NCBI GenBank assembly: GCA_021396245.1
Contig: WNYE01000007.1
Coordinates: 248,001-312,000, forward strand
Origin: Sporothrix humicola
Lineage: Eukaryota; Ascomycota; Sordariomycetes; Ophiostomatales; Ophiostomataceae
DNA length: 64,000 nt
Direction of reading: 5' to 3'
Part shown: in pieces, positions 13,880 to 24,076 of the stretch
Layout: each line of letters starts with the position of its first letter
Position numbering within the stretch: the stretch's first letter is position 1
Notes under the pieces: generated by a model
Databases searched by the model: none
Told to the model about the DNA's origin: nothing
The model's input: only the letters and a program-made list of their open reading frames with translations
Made by a program: the position numbers and the translations under genes

Positions 13880-14411
13880 TCCGATGTACTACGACAGTAT
13901 ATGCTTTACGACGTGCGGAGACATGCTTTATGTTTTATTGATTGATGATACCCGACGGATTGGCATGCTCTACATGATACGACATGACCCTGATGAATGA
14001 TGGAAAATGGAAAATGAGAAAAAAGATACATGGGAAACGTCTATTATGACGATTGATGCCGGATTCCACGAAGACTTATGATGGACGGCCTGTTTTTGGG
14101 TTTTGGGTTTTACGTTGGATGTCTTTTCATGTTTACGCCAAATTGGGCTTTTACGCTTTGCTTTCTTAGATTTGCAAGAGCCATCTCTCACTGTTTTTTA
14201 TGATCACCAAACAAAATCTTGGATGTTTGGGTACCTTCGTTTTACGCTTTTTATTTATCTTTATTGATTTTCTTTCATGTCATACATAACATGGACAAGG
14301 TCGGTGCTGATGACCAGACCTTTCCCAGTGGCAACCCAATGTGCCAAAGCCAAGCCCAAATCCAAACGCCGGCCCGATAACCCGTCCCCTTTTCCGATCT
14401 TCTGTCCTCCC
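13880..14411. other. Intergenic between convergent genes
   Basis: This 530-bp stretch separates two convergent genes and should hold both 3' UTRs and polyadenylation sites. It is AT-richer than the exons, with T-rich runs (for example 14095-14165 and 14235-14280). I see no further gene. Confidence 0.6.
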
Positions 14412-14780
14412 TTAGAAACCCTGCTTGGCGACCTGTGCCTTGGCGGCAGCAATGGTCTGGGCGGCGTTGGGGTCGGCAAAGCCGCAGCCCTGCTTGCCGT
14501 TCTGGAGAGCGGCAGCCTCGGCCGAGCAGACACCGGCGCCCTGGCCGTTGTTGGCGCAGCAGGCCGAGCTGCAGTCGGCGTTGTTGACGCAGCCGCCGGT
14601 GATGAACTGGGCAGCGTTGCCGCCACCGACGTTCTTGGCGCCGGCGTTGTTGGGCGTGACGAGGGCAAGAGCCGAGACGGCGACTAGGCGGCAGGTTAGC
14701 AGACGAAGACAAAGGCGGGAGAAAGGACATTAAAGGGAGCACGGGCACTCACAAGAAAGGACGATAGCGATGCGGACCAT
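14412..14780 (-). CDS. Small secreted six-cysteine protein, BAS2-like
   Basis: Two exons are supported: 14780-14753 and 14683-14412. The 69-bp intron has donor GTGAGT, branch TGCTAAC and acceptor CTAG. The product is 99 aa. The N-terminus (MVRIAIVLSFAVSALALV) is a typical cleavable signal peptide. The mature part is rich in Gly, Ala and Asn and has six cysteines in the order C, C, CC, C, C. The segments NVGGGNAAQFITGGC and ADCSSACC resemble the family annotated in Magnaporthe and Colletotrichum as biotrophy-associated secreted protein 2/3. Members are secreted, and in plant pathogens they are studied as candidate effectors, but homologues also occur in saprotrophs and insect associates. Disulfide pairing and function are not visible here. 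The intron inside the signal-peptide region is common for such genes. Confidence 0.8.
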
Positions 14781-16729
14781 TTTGGCGGTTTGAAGAAAAA
14801 AAGTACACAGTACTGTTGGTATAAAAAGTAAAAGAGTGGTTAAAAAGAACGACACCGGGTCGTGTAGAAGAGAAAGAATAGAAGAAGAGAAGAAGAGAAG
14901 AGATTGGCTGTTTGGATTGTTGGATGAAGATCAAGAGAGAGGGAAAATGGAAAGAAAAGGCTGAAGGCGGCCGTCTATTTGTATTCGACCTTTGGTCCCT
15001 CGAGTCTCCATTCTTTCAAGAACAAGCGGTCCGCAAAAAAGTAAACACAACGGGGCATCCAGTTTACCCAGCGCATCACCCATCGTCCATCATCGTCTCT
15101 CCCTTGTTTTCGGTTCTCCTTACAACGCACGACGCACGACGCAACATCTTACGTACAATGAGCACGTTGTACCGCGTGTCATCTCTTCTCTATTCTCCAG
15201 TCAAACCCTTGACGAGGATCACGGGCGTGCAGAAGCAGGGAAAAGCAGGTATGAGGCACAAAAGCCGGGACGCTTTCATAAGACGAAGCGAGCCAAGCGT
15301 GTCAGGCAAAGAACACACTCAGGAGAAGGCAGTCGGACGCCTACAGAACACCTCAAAACGCCGCAGAACGCTTGTCCAAAGCAGGCCCGGACATGGCCAA
15401 GAGGTCGTCGCAGATCATGGCTCTCGGCTGGGTATTGCGTCGAGGCAGAATGCTCTCAGGGAGATGATTGAGAGAGTGAGAGAGAGGAAGAGAGTCAGTC
15501 TGGTCGGCTCAACCTGCGCATGGCCTCGTTGCGTGGCCGCTGTCCGCCAAGGTAAAGGCAACAACGAGTTTGAGACGGTGTCTGACGTTGACGAGTCATG
15601 CCCACAGAGATGGGTTGGGCAATTCACAGTGTTTTGTTTTTGGCCGGGCCTTTCTTTGCAGGCATTCTGAAGGTGTTTGATCATCACTTAGAACCGACTT
15701 TTGCCGTGTCCGGGTTCCCATAGGCAGAACAGGATGAAGACAAGCGGTTTTGAAAGGCGACCACCACTAAAAATCATGCAAAGTGAAGGACTTTCAAAAG
15801 ATAATGGTATCTATTTTATTTTATTTGCTGGTAACTAGAAATGCCATCAGTGAGTGCTATGTATTGTATCGAACAAAAGCGGCATGTTGAGATATCATCT
15901 TGTGAGTTTATGAGTTAATTTCTACTCCTAGATTAACCATAGAAATTTGTTTCTCCGTATGCACCATCTTCTCGATCTATCAAACTCCCAAGAAAATGCC
16001 AAACCGGTCCTGTCGATGGCCGATGTCTTGAGATGAGTTGAGATCCGAATCTTCATCTCACAGAAAACGAATCGATCGGGGACCGACATGGGGTCAATTT
16101 GGCTTGATACGACTCGACAGGGACAAGGCCTCCCAGTGTGTGTCGTTCCCCGGAAAGAAGGGTGACAGAAGAGTGATAGAACCACTAGGAACGACAGAAA
16201 GCGACGGAGAACGACAGGATCAAAACATGGTTAACTTTAAGCATACGAATAGACGACGAATAGCGTACGAATATAGTACGTAGCTCGCATTGGCTCCGGA
16301 GTGGCTGAGTATTTGCGATGCGTGGTTGGGTGGAAGTGTTGAAACAAATCCGACGCTTTGATCGCTTGTTGTTGCAGATTCTCACAAAGCAATGCTGTGC
16401 TGTTCGTAGATACTTCCTTGGGGGTATGAGTGATGATTTATGAGGCTGCGTGTTTGTGTCTCCTAATTCTTTCTTTGAGAAATATATTTGCTTTTCTGTT
16501 TTCTTGTGAGAATCAATTTCAACATAGATCTTGAGAAGACAGCAAAAGAAGAACGAATTATTTATGGTTAGAAAAGAAGAAAAGAAAAGAAAAGAAAAGA
16601 AAAGGTGGCCAGTAGCAAAATATTAAAAGTTAAAAAAAAATAATCAAATAAAGACAAAAGAACGAAGAAATAAAAATAAACTAAACACAATTGTAAATGT
16701 TTACTGCTTTTCATTCAGGCTGAAGGGGG
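14781..16729. other. Upstream region of the BAS2-like gene
   Basis: This region lies upstream of the BAS2-like gene (-). A plus-strand frame from an ATG at 14924 to 15670 (about 248 aa, basic, no recognised domain) overlaps the likely promoter and leader of that gene; I do not call it. From about 15690 onward the DNA becomes AT-rich. Short runs look like mutated coding sequence, for example a 25-codon frame opening with an ATG near 15960. A pure-purine (AAAAG)n tract lies at about 16571-16604, followed by A-rich DNA to about 16690. Confidence 0.5.
16571..16604. repeat. (AAAAG)n microsatellite
   Basis: Short tandem run of AAAAG units, with one AAG variation near its start, in AT-rich intergenic DNA upstream of the possible two-exon gene at 16730. 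Confidence 0.85.
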
Positions 16730-17239
16730 ATGCACATGCAGTCCAGAAGATCGTGAGTTTACTTTATCGAAACGTTCGTGGCACAACACAACTAGTTGAT
16801 AACATCGGCATTTTGAAATCCTATTCTCAACATCGTATTTTTCATTCTCGGAACTCGCATCTCCATGTCTCTTCCATCCAACCTTTTTGTCTGACACCTT
16901 CTTGTCTGATTTCTACAATTTATCAGACCAGTTTCAACATGGCATCTCATCAACATTGAATACGAGACGGGTCATAGCGACAATGTGCTCGCAAACTCTT
17001 CCAAGAACTTCCAGTCCAAACTCCCGACGGAATACGAGCTCGCAATGATCTTAACGAGGGTATGTGCCAGTATAGTCTCAAGCGTGGAGCTGGAGATTCC
17101 AGAAAGTCCAGACGTTCAGACAGTTGCTGTTTTGTCAGAAAACAGTGCAGCCATACTCTGGCAGGTGTCGTGCTATTGGCGGGCAGAAGCTCGTATATCG
17201 TCTGATATGGTCGAGGAGACTTATTTTGCGGAACATTGA
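16730..17239 (+). CDS. Possible two-exon gene or gene relic, unknown product
   Basis: A possible gene of two exons, 16730-16752 and 16927-17239, would give 111 aa. Exon 1 reads MHMQSRR and ends at a good donor (GTGAGT). Exon 2 follows TATCAG, and the phases agree. The exon 2 peptide looks protein-like, with pieces such as HLINIEYETGHSDN, SKLPTEYELAMILTR and VAVLSENSAAILWQV, and it stays open for about 104 codons in DNA that is otherwise AT-rich and full of stops. The proposed 174-bp intron is long for this window and has no clear CTAAC branch. A GTATGT inside exon 2 could be a further donor. I recognise no family. It may be a short lineage-specific gene or the remaining exon of a decayed larger gene. 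Confidence 0.35.
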
Positions 17240-17517
17240 AAGTTTAACACAGTTTTTCAGATATGTCGTTCCCAATAATTCTTGACGATCTCGACTGACG
17301 GACATCTGATTTGAGGCCCCTGGGTTAGGGCTATGTTAGGGACTTGTTACAGCGGGCCTGGGCCACAGTCTTGCTGTATCGCCGTATTTTAGGGCCGACC
17401 CAATTTTTACAATGTCTCACCTTGACAACATCACAAACGACAAAACGAGCAAATTCTGACGGTTGTCTTGTCCCTCCCAACCTCACCGGCGACAACACTC
17501 CACCTCTCCGACTTACG

Positions 17518-18045
17518 ATGTCCGACTCGAAGCAGCCTGAGGCCAAGAAGCGGCCGACGCTGGCCACGGCGTACGTCCCGCTGCCGTACTTTTACCGGCT
17601 CTTCTTTTTGACAATCGAGCCCATTTCGGCCTTCGCCGGCGCCTTCTTTGCGCACTTTCGGCAGCACGACTACCTGACGATGACGGACGCGGCCACGAGC
17701 CCGGCCACTGCAGCCGAGATCCCCGTCGTCACGTCTGTCGTGCTCTCGCAGCTCGCCAACCTGTACTTTTTGTTCACACTCAACGAGGCGCTCGTCCTCC
17801 GCGCGACGGCCGACCGCCGTGTCTGGAAGACGCTGCTCTTCGGCCTGCTCGTCGCCGACCTGGGCCACCTCTGGTCGCTCAAGGCGCTCGGGACGGACGT
17901 CTACTGGCGCGTCGACCAGTGGAACGCCATGGACTGGGGCAATGTGCCGTTTGTGTACCTGGGCGCGTCGATGCGGCTGGCCTTCTTGCTGGGCATTGGT
18001 CTCAGCGGGCCGCAGGTTGTGACCAAGGGAAAGCGGCAGTTATAG
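17518..18045 (+). CDS. Four-helix membrane protein, DUF7704 type
   Basis: Single exon, 175 aa. The ATG at 17518 was chosen because it follows a CAAC-rich leader and starts MSDSKQPEAKK, a charged tail before the first helix. An in-frame ATG at 17344 would add 58 residues that look like leader sequence. The segment YFYRLFFLTIEPISAFAGAF matches the opening of the fungal DUF7704 family as I know it (a Y-R-x-F-F-x-x-I-E-P-x-S-A pattern). Four hydrophobic segments are visible, at about 22-43, 75-99, 106-128 and 150-169, with a basic end (TKGKRQL). Members are small integral membrane proteins with no established function. The location is probably an internal membrane, but this is inference. Confidence 0.8.
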   Translation: MSDSKQPEAKKRPTLATAYVPLPYFYRLFFLTIEPISAFAGAFFAHFRQHDYLTMTDAATSPATAAEIPVVTSVVLSQLANLYFLFTLNEALVLRATADRRVWKTLLFGLLVADLGHLWSLKALGTDVYWRVDQWNAMDWGNVPFVYLGASMRLAFLLGIGLSGPQVVTKGKRQL

Positions 18046-19068
18046 TCGATGAGCATTGGGATGTGTCTCTTCGCAGAATTACGTCGAAATGGAGAAAAAG
18101 GCACATGGGTTGAGGAGTCGACTCAATCGGCTGTAATTAGTGCGGCCATGCTGATCCAGCGCATGCACAAGTATATAAAAATACCAAAAACATCGTAAAG
18201 ATCTGCCTTCCCCTCTTTTGCAGTCTTTTTGTGTCTTGTCGTTTATCTTCATGCCTTGGTTTTCGGTGTCTCAATTCACATGTCTCAATCAGCGCCATTT
18301 TGATTGCCGAGCTGTCTGAGGAGTCAGCATTCCGATTCCAGGCGGCAAAGCGCTAAATGTCGCTGTAAACCACTGTGAGAAACCAAAATACAGCGCGCCC
18401 ATGTGCATTACATAAGCTCGGAAATTATGTCATCCTGCGTGAATGCGGAACAAGGCAGCGGCCGCCCTAAATGGACCAATTAGGTGGTCTTTCAGCTCCT
18501 TTGGCGACGTATGCAGCGCCGACTTCTCCTATTTCCAAAGATTCGTCAACAACGTCTTCATCCCCCGAATCCCTCCTTTTTTCATCATCCCATCGACAAC
18601 CTCTTCCCTACGCGACCGACCTGACGTCCTGTTGTCTTTCTGCTGCCCTCTGGAAAAGGGCGCATCACCCGACAACCACCTCTTTTCGACGTCTCCTCTC
18701 GACCCTCCCCTTTCTCACGCCCTCTCTCCGCATTACAATTACCCAGTATCGTTAACCCGCGTGCACATCACTCATCAGCCTTGCAGCGAACCGTGACGAC
18801 CACCCGACCCGCCGCCCAGCTTCTGTTTATCCAGGCAGCCTTGGTCCATCACTCCTGGTTCACTATCGTGCATCAAAGCTGTTGAGAATCGTTGGAATAA
18901 CACAACACGAGAGTCTGTGCGTCATCGCGACGTCAGCTTCGATTTGATTGTCTGCATCGTCTTTGTCACCGAGTCTCCAATACGACAACGACGACACAGC
19001 GTCAGCGCTGAATCGACTTCCTCTCTTATCTCTTTTTCTTGTCTTTTTTCTTCACCCCCCACATCACA
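18046..19068. other. Upstream region of the mrl1-like gene
   Basis: A TATATAAA-like box lies at 18171-18180, and a CT-rich stretch follows at about 18205-18260. CT-rich, ATG-poor sequence continues to 18800, and a CAAC/GACAAC-rich leader runs up to the ATG at 19069. A frame at 18443-18796 (117 aa) and its overlapping neighbour lie inside this leader-like DNA and have no family resemblance. I read the region as promoter and 5' UTR, not as a separate gene. Confidence 0.5.
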
Positions 19069-20423
19069 ATGCAGCTCCCGCATTCGCCATTAATATTCTC
19101 GGCCATGGCCGCGCTGGTTTCGCTGCCGTCCGTCGCAACCGCCGCCGCCGCCGGCATCCCGCCATCAGACTCGGCCACGCCCTCCAAGACGACAAGCACA
19201 ATCCCGTGTACGGCCTCGTCGACAAGCGGTGCTTTCTACGATCTGCGTCATGACATTGTTCTGCCCCCCGTCGACGACGGCAAGAAGCCAAAGGCCGGTG
19301 TCTTGACGACCGACTATGTCGCTCGCGGCCACGACTACGGCGCCAACTTTACTCTCAACATCTGCGCCGCCGTCGTCAAGCCCGTCAAGAACGTCGAGGG
19401 CCTCGACCGCGATCTATGGGCCAACGTGAGCGCCTACTACGAGCTGGACGGCAGCACCTTTTCGTTGGGGTATGCGTGACTCGACGAGTCGACGAAGTCG
19501 ATGAGTCGACTTTCTTTTGTTCCATCCCCCGCTCCTTTACTAACGTGCGTGCTCTCCCAGACAAGAATCGTCGGTTCTCGTGTCGCGCGGCCGTGAGCTC
19601 GTCCTCCAGTACACTGGCGGCTCGCCGTGTCCCGACCTGAGCGAAAAGGATTCGAGCAGCAGTTCCGACAAGTACGACGAGATCAAGCGCGACGAGCCCA
19701 TGTTCAGCACGCAGTCTTCTTCGTCTTCTTCAAAGTCGACGACACGCCGCAAATCGGCCACCTTCGCCTTCCTCTGCGACCGTGATCCCCTCGAGACAAC
19801 CGCCCACGTCTCGTTCGTCGGCACCCCCGACCAGTGCGCCTACTTCTTCAAGATCCGCTCGCCCCATGCCTGTGCTGGCGCCGAGCCCCACAAGCCAGGC
19901 AGTGTCGGCCCCGGCGGCGTCTTTGCCATCATCTTGGGCGTGGCCCTCATGGTCTACTTTATCGGCGGCGTCGTCTACAACCGCACCGTCGCCCACGCCC
20001 GCGGCTGGCGGCAGCTGCCCAACCACACCATCTGGCTCGGCATCTGGAGTTTTGTCAGGGTGCGTATCCTCTGTGGGCGCAGATTCGGTAGCGGCGGTGG
20101 TGGTGCCTCCAGTCCTTTTGACGGGAGCGACGACGAGCAGGATCGCATGCTGCCCGGCTCCGGCGGCGACGACCTGTTCTGGGGCCCTGCCGCCGCCAAG
20201 CCGAACCACCAACAACCCCAGTACGGACGTCACGACTAATCTTTTCTTTCATTCATTTCTTTCCTCGCACCTGCAGGACTTTGTCATTATTCTGACATCC
20301 ACGTGCACGCGGTACATGCCCCAGCGGCAGGGCTACCGCACCCTGTCCACCTCGCCCAACGGCCGCGGCCGCGAGGACGAGAACCGCCTCATCGACCAGC
20401 TCGACGAGGAGTGGGAGGACTAG
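19069..20423 (+). CDS. mrl1: Mrl1-like mannose-6-phosphate receptor homology protein
   Basis: Three exons: 19069-19469, 19561-20059 and 20277-20423, giving 348 aa. Intron 1 (91 bp) has donor GTATGC, branch ACTAACG and acceptor CCCAG. Intron 2 (217 bp) has donor GTGCGT and acceptor CTGCAG. The protein is type I. A signal peptide ends near residue 28. The luminal MRH-like domain has six cysteines (in TIPCTAS, NICAAV, GSPCPD, FLCDRD, DQCAYF and PHACAG) and N-glycosylation sequons NFT and NVS. One transmembrane helix follows (GGVFAIILGVALMVYFIGG). The tail is cytosolic: RGWRQLPN, then DFVIILTS, then the acidic end DDENRLIDQLDEEWED. The family sorts cargo between Golgi, endosome and vacuole. DENRLI fits the acidic dileucine pattern [DE]xxxL[LI]. 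Intron 2 is unusually long and partly coding-like (see findings). Confidence 0.88.
19478..19512 (+). repeat. Paired TCGAC hairpins in mrl1 intron 1
   Basis: Two adjacent inverted repeats lie near the 5' end of the intron. The first has arms GACTCG and CGAGTC (19478-19490). The second has arms AAGTCGA and TCGACTT (19495-19512) around a TGAG loop. Both are exact in the sequence. Any effect on splicing is inference. Confidence 0.7.
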
Positions 20424-23400
20424 ACGGCGGTAACGACGACGACAACGACGAAGACGGACGGACGGCAGGCGGCAAAATGCATATATCCTCTTGGTAGGAT
20501 TGTATCGAGTATTTATTTGGGTTATGTTTATGTTTTCTTTTCCTTTGTCTTTCTTTTTTGGGGTCTTGGGCTTATTTCTCGTCCTTTGTCTTTTTGTCTT
20601 TCTTTTCTTCTTATCGACCTGGAACAGGCGCGAGGTCAAAGTTGGCATTGCTGCCCATTAGTTTCGAGTTTCGATTTTGTTGGATTTCTTTTCTTCTTTC
20701 TTCCTGCTTGGTCTTTTCGTTTTGACTCGACGTTGCAGCCTTTTTTTTGTTTCTTTCCTTTGTCACCCCTTCTTCATTTGAACTTTCTTTTTATTTTGCT
20801 TTGCTTCAACTTGGCGTTCCGGTTGCAAAGCATTGTGCTCTTATGCAATGGGCATCATCAAAGATAGACTTTTTTTTTTTTGGCTACACCAATATCCCTA
20901 GAGGAGAGATCGTTCTGCTCTGGAGCAAAATACAGTTTCCGTTTTTCTCATCCCATGTTCGATGGCCCTGCCTCTTGTTCTTGTTCTTACGTCCACATGC
21001 CGGTTGTTGCACCTCATCTCTCAAATGCTCATCTACCGGCCGATGGAACACAGCGCCGATCACACGTTCTTTTGAGTTGGACGATTTGCTCAATGAGTTG
21101 CACAATTCGCACGATTCACTTCGACTGTGGTCGACTTGGTCGACTTTTTCGACTTTGCTCGACATTGAACTGGACGAAACCTGCTTTCTAAGCACAAAAT
21201 CCCCAGAACCCCCTCTTGCACAAGTGCGAGTACGAGCTTGAGCTACGATGTGTCTGTATGCACAAATACCAGGGCAGCAGGGGTCCTCAATCCTCACCAG
21301 TCGCAATCGAGGAACAGATGGACGCCATGGGAGTCACGACTAGTCAACCTCGACACCGAAGAGGGAAATGTCGCCGGTCTTTATCAGAATCTGCTGTGTC
21401 ATCCTCTCATACTGTGTTGCTCACTGCCCATTGGGACTAACGTCTGTCAAACCCCTGTTGTGTAAAAACCACCTTTCAAAATGCCCAACTGCCTTGACTG
21501 CCCTACTCCCAAAATCACAGCAGATTCTGACCAGTGCAACGACAGTCCCGCTAGCTCAGAGAGATCCTGCACAAGAACCTCGGTGTGGAGCCCAACTAAC
21601 TCAACTGACAAGGGCCCTGAAGTGAGGGCGAGCAAGAGGATGCAGGAGCAGAACTCAGGATGCAAGGGAAAAGGAAAGGGCCCCAGGGCAAGGATCACTA
21701 GTATCAGGGGCTTTTTGGAATGGCAGTTAGACTTGCAACTGGCGCGGGACCGTTGAATGGTCTCCTACCTCGGTGGCAGTTCAACGTACGACAGTTACAA
21801 AAAGAGGAAAGCCGTTGCGAGAGCAAGTAGATTTATTGCTTGATCTTACATTGCTCGTACGTCGTTTCTTCGGACGGTGAGCTCCGTCATTCTATGATAA
21901 CGGGGAGGATTGTCTCAAAGGCTACGACATTGGAGAATGTCCTGAACCGGTGAAACGAAAAGAGAAAGAAAAGACGAGGAGAGATGAATAAACCCCCTGA
22001 GAAGGTGGTCCGTGGTGGACGGAAGACGGCTACAAGTGCAAAAGGAACGGGGCGAGTGGAGAGGTGCGTCGGGACAGCGACAATCAAGTGCAAGGTGAGC
22101 GAGATGGGCCACGATCCTTGTGCTTATTGAAGCTAAGAAGCAGAAGGAAGACGGCCCATTTTTGCAAGCGATTTTGAGAAATATTCCATGAAAGCGCCAT
22201 AATTTTGCAACCGATCGTCAGTTTTCCGTCGGTGTTTCTGTTGGACGCCGGCGGGAGCCTTGAAACTCGAGCATTGCGGCGTTGAGGATGCCCGAGAGCA
22301 GTCGCTCATCACCTGGCCCCCGGCCCTTCTTTTCCTTCTTTTCTTTGTCTTTCTTCTCCCATTTGCCCTCTTTTACACTCTTCTTGCCTCTCACCATCTC
22401 GTTCTTGTTCCAATCACAGTCGAGATCGCCGCCATGACCTCGCCCAAGAAACGACACAACCAACAGTATTTATTGTGAGGTACTGGGTCTAGGCTCAAAG
22501 GTGGTAGCTCGGGTGCAGAGCAAACTGTTGGGAATCAAGCCTTTCAGGCTCTTTCCATCTGTCGTCCAGTGGCACAGTGGACAGTGGCTCCTTCCCCCCG
22601 TCACTGTGCCTCCAGTGTCGCTCCTTCCTCGCCCTCTGCTTTTCTCTGGCTGTCCCCGCCCACAGAAACGGGCACTTGCCGCATCAGGATGCCGCTAAAC
22701 CGTACTAAGGGTCCACTTTTCGCGCCCCGCCCCAGGCCGCCCGAGCTAACCGGCACACTAACAAAAAACGAGCAACACCACCTCTCATCCAGGTGGTCGA
22801 CACGCTATCAGATGGCTCCCCTCCCACCAAAGCCCCTCCTTAAAATTTGAGTCTTGGGTGAGCCTTGGGTGTTTGATTCCTTCTTGTCGTGAGCACTAGA
22901 GAGAAGAAGGGCAGGAACAGTATGAGCACGATGGGGCAAAACTGGTCATAAAGAAGGAAAGGATTGACTCCAGAAAGAAGTGTGTGGACCAAAGCAGGCA
23001 CCATCTGTGTGCCTGATGGGAGTACTTTTTGCCCCTTTGCCTCTCTTTTTTTCGCTGGAAAGTGTCCATTGTGACTCGCCTGATGGAGGGCCTCTCAGAC
23101 ATACCAGGCATACGAATACGCGCTGAGTGAGATACATTGGATGGGATGGAGAGCAGCGAAAAGCCAAAAGGCACAGAGAAGGGTGGGACGTGGATGCAGG
23201 CAAAAGAAACAGGCTCTCCATGAACTGATGCATGGGCCGTTGCAGAAAAGTGACACTTGAGTGATATATGATTGATCACAGAAACAGGGCAAAATGCAGC
23301 TCGACCGTTGAGGTTTTCTCATCGAGGCGATGGCAAGCAAGAATCCTTTCTCATCACAAAATAACAGACAAAAAAAGATAGAAATGATAGAGAAAGTGGA

Positions 23401-24076
23401 TTTGCCCACCGTCTACGCCGCTACGCCCCGGCCCGAGTTGAGGGACGAAAAAAGCAATGAAAGAAATCAAACCCTAAAGACGAGCAGGGTCCAGGGCTGT
23501 TGTGAATAGGGGCGATCAGTTTGAGAATATTCGAATGCACCGCGAGATTCAACCGGCTATTCCGTCATTTGTGTGTCGGTTGGTCCCTGGCTCGAGTGTC
23601 CGAGGGGCATGGCCAGGCCGTATTTTCTCTCGTCCAACATTATTATCTCCTTGACGGCGGTCGAATCTCGCAATGATGCCTCATCTTTTGTTCTGAGCAA
23701 CGGTCAGTTGCCGTTTTCGTTAATCTTCCTACCTTTCTTCCTATTGATCACCGAACTCTCTCGGCCTCGTCGGCTCATTGTCTCTGGGCCGTTCGTGATC
23801 ATTTTCCAATCTCCACTCACACTGTTTGGATAGAAGGCCAATCTTGTGCCTTCTCCACGAACATCTCCAGAATCCTTCGAAGACTGTTTGAGAGGACGCC
23901 TAACTCAACAGCGTAATTGTCCGCTATCACGGCCCCTCTCTTGGGCACACACGCGTCGTTTGTCGCTCATCGTTGATCGTTCGTCATATCGTTTTATCCT
24001 TTCAACATCCTGGCATTCATAACATCTCGGATATTTCCTCTTTCCTTGTCGTGGCCCCCTCCTGCTTCACTGTCCG
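20424..24076. other. Gene-poor intergenic DNA, first part
   Basis: No gene is supported. The first 400 bp are T/C-rich, as expected for the mrl1-like 3' flank. Five TCGAC copies crowd into 21121-21163. A frame at 21481-21756 (91 aa, ATG in a good AAAATGCCC context, Cys- and Lys-rich) is the best small candidate here, but I recognise nothing in it. GC-rich DNA at 22560-22850 reads like promoter sequence, ending with ACCAAAGCCCCTCC. From about 23540 to 24070 the DNA resembles a promoter and leader. Confidence 0.45.
21121..21163. repeat. Cluster of five TCGAC words
   Basis: TCGAC occurs at 21121, 21131, 21139, 21149 and 21159, with spacings of 8-10 bp. The same core word builds the hairpins of mrl1 intron 1, 1.6 kb upstream. 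Confidence 0.7.

Noticed and set aside
14924..15670. 248-codon plus-strand frame upstream of the BAS2-like gene
   Set aside because: It overlaps that gene's promoter, is a basic low-information protein without a known domain, and codon use is unlike the confirmed exons.
17344..17517. Upstream in-frame ATG that would add 58 residues to the DUF7704 protein
   Set aside because: The added sequence contains the CAAC-type leader, and the shorter form begins near the family's conserved first helix.
20060..20082. Alternative 23-bp intron in the mrl1-like gene ending at GCAG
   Set aside because: Too short to splice, and the downstream frame meets TAG at once.
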